Source: Algoriphagus antarcticus
Lineage (GTDB): Bacteria; Bacteroidota; Bacteroidia; Cytophagales; Cyclobacteriaceae
NCBI RefSeq assembly: GCF_002150685.1
Contig: NZ_MSSW01000044.1
Span: 1-64,000 of the forward strand
DNA length: 64,000 bases
Direction of reading: 5' to 3'
Shown here: piece after piece, positions 16,730-25,483 of the stretch
How positions within the stretch are numbered: position 1 is the stretch's first letter
How the letters are laid out: each line of letters begins with the position of its first letter
Program-made: the position numbers and the translations under genes
Notes under the pieces: generated by a model
Seen by the model: only the letters and a program-made list of their open reading frames with translations
Database searches by the model: none
Told to the model about the DNA's origin: nothing

Positions 16730-16830
16730 TTAATGAGAACATACTTCAAAGTTGATTTATTGATGTCTCCTTGAAAATCCTTCAAGGTCCTAAAAAGCGC
16801 AAAAGGTTTTGTCTTACTGCAAATTCCGTT

Positions 16831-18174
16831 TTACCCGTTAAATATTAACTTAAATGTAGTCCCTTCACCCTGCGTAGAGCGCACTTGAATATTTCCTTTG
16901 TGGCGACGCATGATTTGCTTGGATAGGCTCAAACCGATTCCCGAACCTTTAGATTTGGTGGTAAAGAATGGGATGAAAATCTTGCTTAGCGCTTCCTCTT
17001 CGATGCCTTTTCCGGTATCGGCTATTTCAAGAATAATCTTTCCTGACTCATCTATAAATGCTCGCAAGATGATCCGTTTTACTTCTGAATCTTCTACTGC
17101 CTGAATGGCATTCTGAGTAAGGTTAATAAGTACTTGCTCAATCTGAGTTTGGTCTCCAAAAAGAATTAACTCCTTTGGATTGATCTCTTTGATAAATTCA
17201 ATGTGTTGTTCTTCAAGTTGGTGTTGTAGTAAAATCTCAAGTTGATGGAAAAGCTTTGCGATAGCAATACTGCTGAACTTAGGAGCTGGAATATGTGCCA
17301 AACTTCTGAAGTCAGACACAAAGCTGATCAGTCCCTGACTACGCTTTTCAATCGTACTAATCCCTAAAAGGTAGTCTTCCATTTCTGAAGGGGTTATTTG
17401 CTCCACGTGCTCTATTTTGCTTTCCATTTCCCCTTGGATAGTACCTGCCAAAGAAGAAATCGGCGCAATGGAATTCATGATTTCATGAGTCAGGATTTTG
17501 ACAAGATTTTGCCAAGCTTCCATTTCCTTTTCTTCTAGTTCAGACTGAATATTCTGCAGAGATACCAATTTGAATTTCTCCCCACGCATCAGCAATTCAA
17601 TCACATACACCGAAATCTGCATGATTCCGTCAGGATGGGCGATCTTAATCAACTCACTTCCGCCCGTGCGCAGGTTATTGATTGCTAGGTGTAATTCTTT
17701 GTTTATGCCTTCGATCTCCCCGATGTTTTTTAGCTCTTCCACATGGAGAATTCGCTTTGCAGCAGTGTTTACGATTTGAATACCGCCGTTTTCCCCAAAA
17801 GTGATCAAGCCAATGCTCAGGTGCTTAAACACTGATCGGAAATATTGATAGTTGGCTTCCTTCTCGGCTTGATCTTCCTTTAGCTTAGCGAGAATCGCAT
17901 TGAATTCTATGTGTAAGTCATCGGTTTCGGTACCATCAAATTTGACAGGATAGAGTTGAGAGTATTTGTCCTGCTTGATATTATCGAGGAAAACGCGCAC
18001 TTTATTGAATGAGCCTTCAGAATAACGAAGCAAATAGATGATTTGAAATACGACCAAAACGAGTAAAAGGGAGATCATAAAAACTCCCCAACTATCGATG
18101 ATAGCGTAGGCAAGTAGAAATAAGGAAGCCGCTAAGAAGGCGATCCTTCCGAGTAAGCCAACTTTATAGTCCAT
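16831..18174 (-). CDS. NtrY-like sensor histidine kinase
   Basis: 447 residues. Two membrane helices (about 8-45), a short periplasmic gap, a HAMP/PAS-like region (50-210), and a histidine kinase core: H-box KILTHEIMNSIAPISSLAG with phospho-acceptor His230, N-box LINLTQNAIQAV, G1 box DTGKGIEEE, F-box FIPFFTTK and G2 box GSGIGLSLSKQI. Family features match NtrY/ZraS-like kinases that phosphorylate sigma-54 activators. It overlaps the response-regulator gene by 11 bases and follows it in the operon. Signal unknown; the tiny periplasmic loop suggests intramembrane or cytoplasmic sensing. Confidence 0.9.
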   Translation of the reverse strand: MDYKVGLLGRIAFLAASLFLLAYAIIDSWGVFMISLLLVLVVFQIIYLLRYSEGSFNKVRVFLDNIKQDKYSQLYPVKFDGTETDDLHIEFNAILAKLKEDQAEKEANYQYFRSVFKHLSIGLITFGENGGIQIVNTAAKRILHVEELKNIGEIEGINKELHLAINNLRTGGSELIKIAHPDGIMQISVYVIELLMRGEKFKLVSLQNIQSELEEKEMEAWQNLVKILTHEIMNSIAPISSLAGTIQGEMESKIEHVEQITPSEMEDYLLGISTIEKRSQGLISFVSDFRSLAHIPAPKFSSIAIAKLFHQLEILLQHQLEEQHIEFIKEINPKELILFGDQTQIEQVLINLTQNAIQAVEDSEVKRIILRAFIDESGKIILEIADTGKGIEEEALSKIFIPFFTTKSKGSGIGLSLSKQIMRRHKGNIQVRSTQGEGTTFKLIFNG

Positions 18175-19546
18175 ATTTTTCCAGCCTTCTGTAAAGTGAA
18201 GCTCTGGTCAGACCAAGCTCCTTAGCTGCCTTGGAGATGTTTCCGCCGTTTTTGTCAATTGCTCGCTGAATGGTAGTTTTCTCCATATCGTCGAGGTTAA
18301 GTGTCACTGAAGTTGGTGCTTTGTCAGAGGTTGGCTTGGCAGAAAGGAAGAAGAAATCCCTAGAATCCAATACCTCGCCTTCTGCCATAATAATCGCCCG
18401 CTCGATGGCATGCTGAAGTTCCCGGATGTTTCCTGGCCATCCATAATGCTGCAAAAGATCCATTCCAGCTGTAGTAAATCCAGTGAAGTTTTTGCGGTAT
18501 TTCTGACTGTAGCTTTTTAGAAAATGATTCGCCAGAACTGGAATATCATCTTGTCTTTCACGAAGTGGAGGAAGGAAGATTTCCACAGTATTGATTCGAT
18601 ACAATAAATCCTGACGGAAATTATTATCAGAAGTACTTTCGTGTATAGGCATATTCGTAGCACAAATCAGGCGGATGTCCACTGGGATGGCTTTGTTGGT
18701 GCCTATTCTGGTAACTTCCCTTCTTTGGAGCACCGTGAGAAGTTTTGACTGCAGAGGAAGAGAAAGATTTCCGATCTCATCCAAAAACAAAGAGCCTTTG
18801 TCAGCTATTTCAAATCTACCTGAGCGATCATCTTTGGCATCGGTAAACGCACCCTTTTTATGGCCAAAAAGTTCAGATTCAAATAAGGTTTCTGTAATAG
18901 CACCCATATCTACACCGACGAAAATTTCATCTTTTCGAAGTGATCGATCATGAATAGCTCGCGCTATAAGTTCTTTACCTGTTCCATTTTCTCCTAAAAT
19001 CAGCACGTTTGCATCTGTCTGGGCTACTTTATCAATGATGGAAAAAATGTTTTTCATAGAAGCACTTTGACCGATGATATCAGTGTAAGGCTTCTTCATA
19101 TCCGTCTGCATCTGCTTTTGTTTTTTTTGCAGCTTATCGACTTCATTGTAGCTTTCCTTTAATCTGATTGCAGCAGATAGCGTCGCAATCAATTTTTCGT
19201 TTTGCCAAGGCTTCAGAATGAAATCGGTCGCACCTTCCTTAAGGGCTTGAACGGCCATTTCCACGTCACCAAATGCAGTGATCAGGATTACTACGGCCTT
19301 TGGATCAATCTCTTTGATTTGCTTTAGCCAGTGAAAACCTTCCTTGCCTGAGGTTGTATCCTCTCGGAAATTCATGTCCAGCAGGATTACATCGTAATTA
19401 TTGTTATTGACCAGAAAAGGAATTCTACGTGGATCCTTTTCTATCATGACTTCTTGAGCATGCTTCTTTAGAAGCATTTTAGCGGCAAAGAGTAAGTCTT
19501 CATTATCATCGATGATAAGAATCTTGCCTAAATCTTGAGTTTCCAT
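18164..19546 (-). CDS. NtrC-type sigma-54-dependent response regulator with GAFTDA motif
   Basis: 460 residues. Receiver domain (1-125) with acidic pair in LIIDDNED and phospho-acceptor Asp57 (VILLDMNF). AAA+ domain (about 155-390) with Walker A GENGTGKE, Walker B SLFLDEIGNL and the arginine-finger region. C-terminal Fis-type HTH (IQRAIDKNGGNISKAAKELG, then LTRASLYRRL). In the sigma-54-contacting loop the usual GAFTGA reads GAFTDA, with Asp236 in place of the second Gly. This variant may be usual for Bacteroidota but differs from the classical loop. First gene of a two-gene operon with the histidine kinase. Confidence 0.93.
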   Translation of the reverse strand: METQDLGKILIIDDNEDLLFAAKMLLKKHAQEVMIEKDPRRIPFLVNNNNYDVILLDMNFREDTTSGKEGFHWLKQIKEIDPKAVVILITAFGDVEMAVQALKEGATDFILKPWQNEKLIATLSAAIRLKESYNEVDKLQKKQKQMQTDMKKPYTDIIGQSASMKNIFSIIDKVAQTDANVLILGENGTGKELIARAIHDRSLRKDEIFVGVDMGAITETLFESELFGHKKGAFTDAKDDRSGRFEIADKGSLFLDEIGNLSLPLQSKLLTVLQRREVTRIGTNKAIPVDIRLICATNMPIHESTSDNNFRQDLLYRINTVEIFLPPLRERQDDIPVLANHFLKSYSQKYRKNFTGFTTAGMDLLQHYGWPGNIRELQHAIERAIIMAEGEVLDSRDFFFLSAKPTSDKAPTSVTLNLDDMEKTTIQRAIDKNGGNISKAAKELGLTRASLYRRLEKYGL

Positions 19547-19699
19547 GGTTAATTGTTTGGACTTACTTATGGCAAAATGATGCCAACCCTAATATAGGCC
19601 TATATACTGGGTTTTTGAAGTAGAAGTGTCCAAAAGTGTACGTTTTTATACTGAAATCGGACAATAGTCATCGGATTTTTCTCCCTTGATAGATTTTTG

Positions 19700-19707
19700 T
19701 AACTTTG
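19700..19707 (+). promoter_or_regulatory. Bacteroidota-type -7 box (TAACTTTG)
   Basis: TAACTTTG matches the TAnnTTTG -7 consensus and lies 23 bases before the FKBP start codon, giving a leader of roughly 15 bases. A clear -33 TTG at the ideal spacing is not seen, so this rests on the -7 box and position. Confidence 0.45.
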
Positions 19708-19729
19708 TGCTTTACTAAAACAAAAGACT

Positions 19730-20155
19730 ATGCAAGCTAAAAAAGGGGATGCAGTTCAAGTGCATTACACTGGAAAATTGGAGGATGGAAGCGTATTTGA
19801 TTCTTCAGCCAATCGCGAACCGCTAGGATTTACCTTAGGCGACGGAAATATGATTAAAGGATTTGATACAGCTGTTGACGGTATGGCGTTAGGCGATAAG
19901 GTAACAGTGACAATTCCTGCTGCTGAAGCCTATGGCGAGCGGAGAGAAGATATGATCATCGCTGTACCTATAGCACAAGTTCCTGCTGATATCAAGCCCG
20001 AGATCGGATTGGCATTGACTCTTCAGGGAGACAACGGTCAGCCTATGCCAGTAACAGTAGTAGATGTGGATGCTGAAAAAATTAAGTTAGATGCTAACCA
20101 CCAATTGGCAGGTAAGGATTTGATCTTTGATATTGAGTTGGTGAAGGTCAACTAA
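19730..20155 (+). CDS. FKBP-type peptidyl-prolyl cis-trans isomerase, SlyD-like
   Basis: 141 residues. It catalyses proline isomerisation during protein folding and carries chaperone activity in this family. FKBP strands VQVHYTGKLEDGSVFDSS and LGFTLGDGNMIKGFDTAV are at residues 6-50. The insert-in-flap domain (about 65-120, with AYGERREDMII) is characteristic of SlyD. The His-rich metal-binding tail of E. coli SlyD is absent, as usual for short versions. No signal peptide, so cytosolic. Monocistronic, with its own -7 box and terminator. Confidence 0.92.
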   Translation: MQAKKGDAVQVHYTGKLEDGSVFDSSANREPLGFTLGDGNMIKGFDTAVDGMALGDKVTVTIPAAEAYGERREDMIIAVPIAQVPADIKPEIGLALTLQGDNGQPMPVTVVDVDAEKIKLDANHQLAGKDLIFDIELVKVN

Positions 20156-20179
20156 TTGTTCTGAATTTATAAAATTCGA

Positions 20180-20212
20180 AAAGGCCGTTTCAGAGATGAA
20201 ATGGCCTTTTTT
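20180..20212 (+). terminator. Intrinsic terminator of the FKBP gene
   Basis: AAAAGGCCGTTTCA pairs with TGAAATGGCCTTTT (one G-T pair) around a short GAGA loop and ends in a T6 run, 25 bases after the stop. Confidence 0.85.
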
Positions 20213-20225
20213 GTTTGAAGAGTAT

Positions 20226-20290
20226 TAGACCACGGTGGCCACGGTTGTTTGGGCAAAGGTCGTAGTTGTCCTGCTTCTCCAGAAGCTGGA
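20226..20290. repeat. Dispersed intergenic repeat copy with hairpin
   Basis: GACCACGGTGGCCACGGTTG (20228-20247) is followed by AAAGGTCG and the hairpin TCCTGCTTCTCCAGAAGCTG + GA (20269-20290). The last 18 bases are identical to 11560-11577 and the AGGTCG lead-in is shared. It lies in the 275-base gap between convergent genes; 20291-20430 shows nothing further. Confidence 0.65.
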
Positions 20291-20430
20291 CTTTTCTGAG
20301 GGTTTCATTCCCACTAAGTGAGTACTATGTGTGGGTCTTTGTGAACAATGATGGACAAGTATTCTTGGGATATTGGAAATGTCCAAAGTCGATTGTGAAA
20401 TAAAGAAGTAAAAAAAGAGAGAGAATTAAC

Positions 20431-21261
20431 TCACTTAAAAGACTTCAGCCAAGAAGGAGTAGAATAGAGGCTTATTTTGTCTTTGGAGACTAATGCAATT
20501 CTTTCCTGGCCGATTTGAAGATAAGCGGCTTCAGAATTATCCAGATCAGCAAGAGTGACAATATCGTTGGTTGAAAGAGATACTGCCATTAGGTTATTCC
20601 CTTCTATCCAAATTAGGTGCTCTTTGTAATAGCACAATTTGTTGATGCCTTTTACTTCAATTTTTCGCATCAGATTCCCTTGATTGTCAAAAATGAAAAC
20701 GCCAGACTCTGGTGCATTCATAAACAGGCGATTTTTGAATTCTCTGATTTCTGAGACGCTTAAGTCTTCTGATTCTAATATAAGATTGAGAGGTTGGGAT
20801 TGAATGACCTGGTTTCTAAGATAGTCCAATGATTTGAGGCTCAGATCTGATTCATCCCAGACCCAGACCACATTATTATTGCCCAAGGTTGCCGCTTTGG
20901 CTAGGCTGATGTCAGCAAGGGAAAATCCTTTTTCTGCCAAGGGGTTCAGAAATCTATCGAGTATTCTATACTGTTGCAGATCTGCTGAAAAGGTGAAAAT
21001 ATTCACCGTCCAACCTGCCTCTAGCTGATTCAATCTTCCTTGGCGAGCGGGCGAAAATAGATTGAGTTGTTTTCCATCTTGGCTGAAAAGGTAAATATCC
21101 CCCAAACTAGTGCTGGCGAATAATTGATCTTTGGTGTCAAAGGAAACCAGATCAAGATTTTCAAGCGGTATTTCAGCAAGTGGTGTTCCTAATTTCCCTA
21201 CACTTTGTGAAGTAGCCAAAATTGGAAGGAGGATAATTACAAGGAAGAAAAGTAGCCTCAT
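20431..21261 (-). CDS. Secreted beta-propeller-like protein of unknown function
   Basis: 276 residues with a signal peptide (residues 1-18, cleavage after LATS) and no lipobox. The remainder is a chain of short beta-rich repeats of about 40 residues (LFASTSLGDIYLFSQDGKQL, VFIFDNQGNLMRKIEVKG and LIWIEGNNLMAVSL), which suggests a six-bladed propeller. No catalytic motif seen. The start codon overlaps the stop of lpxH (ATGA, 21258-21261), so it is co-translated with lipid A biosynthesis. That linkage hints at an envelope role, but none is established. Confidence 0.6.
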   Translation of the reverse strand: MRLLFFLVIILLPILATSQSVGKLGTPLAEIPLENLDLVSFDTKDQLFASTSLGDIYLFSQDGKQLNLFSPARQGRLNQLEAGWTVNIFTFSADLQQYRILDRFLNPLAEKGFSLADISLAKAATLGNNNVVWVWDESDLSLKSLDYLRNQVIQSQPLNLILESEDLSVSEIREFKNRLFMNAPESGVFIFDNQGNLMRKIEVKGINKLCYYKEHLIWIEGNNLMAVSLSTNDIVTLADLDNSEAAYLQIGQERIALVSKDKISLYSTPSWLKSFK

Positions 21262-22034
21262 CCCTCGAAGGTGATAAGCTGGGCTTTTTGGCCATCAAAA
21301 GACAAAAAGGTGTTCTGAGTCACCCATTCGCCGAGGTTGAAATAGGTTGCTCTTTTCCCAACTTTCAATTCCAGAGGCAAGTGTCTATGCCCGAAAATAT
21401 AGAAATCATGATGTTTCTTTTCCTCTAGTTCTTTACAGTATTTCCAAAGCCATTCATCCTCACCAAGGAAGTGATTTTCATCTTTTTCGATATTGGTAAT
21501 ACGGCTATGACCAGACCAACCCTTGGCGATTTTCATTCCCAGATCAGGGTGAAACCAGCGAAAAAGCCATTGAGCTATCTGGTTAGTAAATACTTTCTTG
21601 AGGAACTTATAAGAATTATCTCCTGGTCCCAGACCATCTCCATGACCGACCAAAATAGATTTTCCTTCTATTTTCAGCTCAATAGGATGAGTGTAAACAG
21701 GGATCCCCAGCTCAACAGTGAAGTAGTCTTTCATCCATAGATCATGATTTCCAGTGAAAAAAATGATAGGCATGCCCCGCTCTCGGAGTTGATGGATCTT
21801 TGAAATAAAGGGAATAAAGCCTTTGGGAATTACTTGCCCATACTCGAACCAAAAGTCGAAAATATCTCCAACCAAAAAGATGGCAGCGGCATCCTCCGCC
21901 ACGGAATCCAACCATCGTATGATCCGTTTTTCGCGAAGTTTGCTCTCTGCTTCATTTGGTGCTCCAAGATGAAAGTCAGATGCGAAATAGATTTTTTTTC
22001 CATTCAACGGAAAATCCAACGGGGTTGATTGCAT
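21258..22034 (-). CDS. lpxH: UDP-2,3-diacylglucosamine diphosphatase (LpxH-like)
   Basis: 258 residues of the calcineurin-like metallophosphoesterase fold. LpxH hydrolyses UDP-2,3-diacylglucosamine to lipid X in lipid A synthesis at the inner membrane face. Metal-site motifs in order: FASDFHLGAP, GDIFDFWFEYG, FTGNHDLWM, VGHGDGLGPGDN and IFGHRHLPLEL. The DFW and GDGLGPGDNSYKF segments are typical of LpxH rather than general phosphoesterases. First gene of a two-gene operon; ftsH ends 62 bases upstream with its own terminator between. Confidence 0.85.
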   Translation of the reverse strand: MQSTPLDFPLNGKKIYFASDFHLGAPNEAESKLREKRIIRWLDSVAEDAAAIFLVGDIFDFWFEYGQVIPKGFIPFISKIHQLRERGMPIIFFTGNHDLWMKDYFTVELGIPVYTHPIELKIEGKSILVGHGDGLGPGDNSYKFLKKVFTNQIAQWLFRWFHPDLGMKIAKGWSGHSRITNIEKDENHFLGEDEWLWKYCKELEEKKHHDFYIFGHRHLPLELKVGKRATYFNLGEWVTQNTFLSFDGQKAQLITFEG

Positions 22035-22067
22035 GACTAAAGATAAACGTGCAGGTACAAAATCAAA

Positions 22068-22091
22068 AAAGCCCCGAATTATTCGGGGCTC
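22068..22091 (-). terminator. Intrinsic terminator of ftsH
   Basis: AGCCCCGAA and TTCGGGGCT pair around a three-base loop. On the minus strand the stem is followed by a T-rich run (A run at 22064-22070). It directly follows the FtsH stop at 22096. Confidence 0.85.
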
Positions 22092-22095
22092 TTAT

Positions 22096-24165
22096 TTACA
22101 TGATTCGATTATCAGAATTTGGCTCCGGAATTGGATCTATCAGGGGATCTGAAGATTCTGGATCAGAATCTTCCTCCTTATTAATCAAGTCTGGCTCTTT
22201 AGAATCATCCTTTTTATTGGTATATGCCTGATAAGTTGTTTCCTTATCGAAAGGTCTTTTGCCAATCAATCGCTCCAAATCTGCTTGGAATAAAATTTCT
22301 TTTTCCAAAAGCTCCTGAGCTAAGATGTCAAGTTCTTTGATTCTATGAGTTAGCAATTCTTTGGTTCTGTCATAAGCTGACTTAATTAGTTTTCTTACTT
22401 CCTCATCTATCACCTCAGCAGTAGATTCAGAATAAGGCTTGGTCATTTTGTAACCATCGGCTTTAGAATCGTAGAAGGAAACATTCCCGATTTTATCATT
22501 CATGCCGTACACTGATACGATAGAATAAGCCAATTTAGTGACACGCTCCAGATCGCTTAAGGCTCCTGTAGAGATTTTGTTAAAGATGATTTCTTCTGCA
22601 GCACGACCACCAAGTGTCATACACATCTCATCCATCAACTGCTCTGTTTGATATAAGAATTGTTCCTTTGGCAGATACTGAGCATAACCCAAAGCAGCCA
22701 CTCCACGAGGAACTATACTTACTTTGACCAATGGATCAGCATGCTCCAAGAACCAGCCAGCTACAGCGTGACCAGCTTCGTGGAAAGCAACGATTTTCTT
22801 TTCGTCTGGCGAAATGATCTTGTTTTTCTTTTCCAAACCACCAATCACACGGTCAACAGCGTCTTGGAAATCCTGCATATCTACAGCATTTTTATTTCTT
22901 CTAGCTGCGATCAAAGCGGCCTCGTTACATACGTTTGCGATTTCGGCTCCAGCAAATCCTGGAGTTTGTGCAGCACATTTTTTCGGATCTACGTCATCAG
23001 CCGTTTTGATAGGCTTCAGGTGAACTTTAAAAATAGCTTCTCTTCCTACGATATCTGGCTTGTCGATAGAGATCTGTCTGTCGAATCGTCCTGGTCTTAG
23101 CAAAGCGCTATCCAATACATCGGGTCTGTTAGTTGCAGCGACTACAATTACGCCTGTGTCAGTACCGAAACCATCCATTTCCACCAATAGGGAGTTCAGT
23201 GTATTTTCTCTTTCGTCGTTTGAACCTGGCATTTGGCCTTTACCTCTTGATCTGCCGATCGCATCGATCTCATCTATAAAGATGATACAAGGTGCTTTCT
23301 CTTTGGCTTGCTTGAACAAATCACGAACTCTGGCAGCACCCACACCGACAAACATCTCTACGAAGTCAGAACCTGAAAGTGTGAAGAATGGTACACCCGC
23401 TTCACCTGCTACAGCTTTTGCCAGTAGAGTTTTACCCGTACCTGGAGGTCCTACTAGCAACGCACCTTTAGGGATTTTACCACCGAGTTTGGTGAATTTG
23501 CCTGGATTTTGAAGAAATTCAACGATTTCCTGAACCTCCTCTTTTGCTTCGTCAAGTCCTGCCACATTGTCAAAAGTGATTTTGACTTTATTCTCAGCGT
23601 CGAACAATTGAGCTTTGGATTTACCCACATTGAATATCTGTCCACCTGGCCCGGAAGGCCCAGCCATACGGCGCATCATAAACCAGAAGAGCACAAATAG
23701 CAAAATCAAGAATCCAAAGCTACCGAAGTAGCTACTCCAGTTTTCTTCAGTGGCTACAGATAATTCTATTCTATTTTCCTGAGGAACTTGCTCCTTTAAT
23801 GCATCAAAGTCATTTGCGAATTTCTCTATAGAGGCTACCTGAAATGAATAGTGGGGACCTTCAGGATTGAAAAAGGTAGAATTGGACTCCAATTCTGTTT
23901 TGTATTTATCTGTGGATAAAGAGGTGGATTTAAGCGTGATATCAACACGTTCCATGTTTTTAACCATGGTCACTTTGGAGAGATCTCCAGCCAAGTACAT
24001 GTCTTCAAATCTCTTTTGTGTGATATCAACAACTGAATTCCTATTCTGAACCCAGGTAAGACCAAGTAAGACAGCTACAGCAGCTATAATCAGCCAAAGC
24101 TGAAAATTGGGCTTTTGGGGTGTCTTTGGTACAAATTTTTTGCTTTTATTATTAGTATCGCTCAT
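22096..24165 (-). CDS. ftsH: ATP-dependent zinc metalloprotease FtsH
   Basis: 689 residues. A hexameric inner-membrane protease that extracts and degrades membrane and regulatory proteins. Two membrane helices (about 22-40 and 150-170) flank a periplasmic domain. AAA+ domain: Walker A GPPGTGKT, Walker B IIFIDEIDAIG, and the SRH with RPGRFDRQ. Zinc protease site HEAGH at residues 462-466, with the third ligand region after LGGRAAEEI. The C-terminal tail of about 40 residues is Ser/Asp/Glu-rich. Upstream lies rsfS, separated by 65 bases and on the same strand. Confidence 0.97.
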   Translation of the reverse strand: MSDTNNKSKKFVPKTPQKPNFQLWLIIAAVAVLLGLTWVQNRNSVVDITQKRFEDMYLAGDLSKVTMVKNMERVDITLKSTSLSTDKYKTELESNSTFFNPEGPHYSFQVASIEKFANDFDALKEQVPQENRIELSVATEENWSSYFGSFGFLILLFVLFWFMMRRMAGPSGPGGQIFNVGKSKAQLFDAENKVKITFDNVAGLDEAKEEVQEIVEFLQNPGKFTKLGGKIPKGALLVGPPGTGKTLLAKAVAGEAGVPFFTLSGSDFVEMFVGVGAARVRDLFKQAKEKAPCIIFIDEIDAIGRSRGKGQMPGSNDERENTLNSLLVEMDGFGTDTGVIVVAATNRPDVLDSALLRPGRFDRQISIDKPDIVGREAIFKVHLKPIKTADDVDPKKCAAQTPGFAGAEIANVCNEAALIAARRNKNAVDMQDFQDAVDRVIGGLEKKNKIISPDEKKIVAFHEAGHAVAGWFLEHADPLVKVSIVPRGVAALGYAQYLPKEQFLYQTEQLMDEMCMTLGGRAAEEIIFNKISTGALSDLERVTKLAYSIVSVYGMNDKIGNVSFYDSKADGYKMTKPYSESTAEVIDEEVRKLIKSAYDRTKELLTHRIKELDILAQELLEKEILFQADLERLIGKRPFDKETTYQAYTNKKDDSKEPDLINKEEDSDPESSDPLIDPIPEPNSDNRIM

Positions 24166-24230
24166 TTCTTATTTGGGTAATTTCATAAACTTTAGGTAAA
24201 ACGGAAAGTTAAGCTGAAAGTTCGCAGCTT

Positions 24231-24587
24231 TTATACAATTCGAGTAAAATTAGCATCGCCCCAAAGATCCTCTAATCCATAAAATGCTCTTTTATCATTA
24301 AGGAAAATATGTGCAACAACGTTCACATAATCAACCAAGATCCATTGACGGCTATTTTTTCCTTCACTTTTATAGGGATTTCCTTGGCCGCTCTTAATCA
24401 CTTGTTCTTCGATAGAATCTGCGATTGCGTCGAGCTGGGTGTCAGAGTTGCCCGAGCAAATAACAAAAAAATCTGTTACTGTATTTTTTATGTTTCTAAG
24501 GTCCATCACTACAATGTCTGAAGCTTTTTTTTCCTCCATTCCTTTGATGATTACTTTGCTCAGCTCTTCTGCTGTCATATTATTCAT
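24231..24587 (-). CDS. rsfS: Ribosomal silencing factor RsfS
   Basis: 118 residues, DUF143 family. RsfS binds ribosomal protein uL14 and blocks joining of the subunits when nutrients are scarce. Conserved elements: VVMDLRNIKNTVTDFFVICS near 26-45 and EGKNSRQWILVDYVNVVAHI, then FLNDKRAFYGLEDLW near the end. The start could be ATG 24587 or 24578, three codons apart. It precedes ftsH on the same strand and is divergent from birA (54 bases), a frequent Bacteroidota neighbourhood. Confidence 0.93.
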   Translation of the reverse strand: MNNMTAEELSKVIIKGMEEKKASDIVVMDLRNIKNTVTDFFVICSGNSDTQLDAIADSIEEQVIKSGQGNPYKSEGKNSRQWILVDYVNVVAHIFLNDKRAFYGLEDLWGDANFTRIV

Positions 24588-24641
24588 TTAATTTTGCAAT
24601 TTCCTGGATAAAAATACCCTTTTTCATCGAATTCAAAATTT

Positions 24642-25400
24642 ATGTATAAAATTCTTGCCAATACGATTTTTTTAGGGAAAGATGTCCATTTCCTGCCAGA
24701 GTGTCACTCGACTAATGACATTGCTTTGAATCTGGTCAGGCAAAAGCAAGCAGCTGAAGGCAGTGTTGTGATTTGTAATCATCAAACAAAAGGAAAGGGG
24801 CAAAGAGGTAATTTTTGGCAATCTCAAGCTGGACAGAACCTCACTTTCTCATTGGTGCTTCGACCAGATTTTATGGACATTTCGGAGCAGTTTTACCTCA
24901 ATATGGCTATTTCGAATAGCATCAGACGCTTGCTTCAGGAATATGTACCTCGTTTGGAAGTGAAATGGCCTAATGATTTGATTGTTCCAGGATTTGGGAA
25001 AATCGGTGGGATTTTGATTGAAAATACTTTTTCTGGAAAAGAATGGGAATATGCTGTAGTGGGCATTGGATTGAATATTAATCAACTTAGCTATGATTCA
25101 CCATATGCTGCGTCCATTCGATCCATCACTGGGAGTCACTTCGAATTGGAAGAATTGTTTCGACTGCTGATCACACAGTTGGAGCAAGGCTATATTCAGT
25201 TGAAAAAAGGAAAATGGAAAGAAATCAAGTCTGAATATCTGATGCACTTATATAGAATACAGAATTGGGCTAAATATTCAGCAAACGGGGAACAATTTTC
25301 AGGGAAAATAGTTGGGATAAGTGCACAGGGTAAACTGGAAGTAGAATTGGGAAATGGGGAAATAGCAATTTTTGGCTTAAAAGAGATCTTATTTCTATAG
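24642..25400 (+). CDS. birA: Biotin-[acetyl-CoA-carboxylase] ligase
   Basis: 252 residues. It activates biotin with ATP and attaches it to the carboxylase carrier protein. Biotin/ATP loop [20 protein letters not shown] (about 47-66), the conserved [17 protein letters not shown] and VVGIGLNIN segments, and a small C-terminal SH3-like domain. There is no N-terminal DNA-binding domain, so it is the monofunctional class and not the biotin repressor. Followed 83 bases later by ahcY with its own promoter box. Confidence 0.93.
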   Translation: MYKILANTIFLGKDVHFLPECHSTNDIALNLVRQKQAAEGSVVICNHQTKGKGQRGNFWQSQAGQNLTFSLVLRPDFMDISEQFYLNMAISNSIRRLLQEYVPRLEVKWPNDLIVPGFGKIGGILIENTFSGKEWEYAVVGIGLNINQLSYDSPYAASIRSITGSHFELEELFRLLITQLEQGYIQLKKGKWKEIKSEYLMHLYRIQNWAKYSANGEQFSGKIVGISAQGKLEVELGNGEIAIFGLKEILFL

Positions 25401-25434
25401 TATTTATCGATTTTAGTTTCCAAATTTTATACGG

Positions 25435-25442
25435 TACCTTTG
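25435..25442 (+). promoter_or_regulatory. Bacteroidota-type -7 box (TACCTTTG) before ahcY
   Basis: TACCTTTG matches the TAnnTTTG consensus, 42 bases before the ahcY start codon. An unambiguous -33 element is not seen. No S-adenosylhomocysteine riboswitch is recognisable in the short leader. Confidence 0.45.
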
Positions 25443-25483
25443 CGCAGGTTTTAAGTGAAATTATTACGTTAACTATCAATATT

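Noticed and set aside
23060..23512. 150-codon plus-strand frame opposite ftsH
   Set aside because: Antisense shadow of the conserved AAA+ domain; composition follows the opposite strand's codons.
25401..25483. SAH or SAM riboswitch before ahcY
   Set aside because: The leader after the -7 box is only about 35 bases and shows no conserved riboswitch core.
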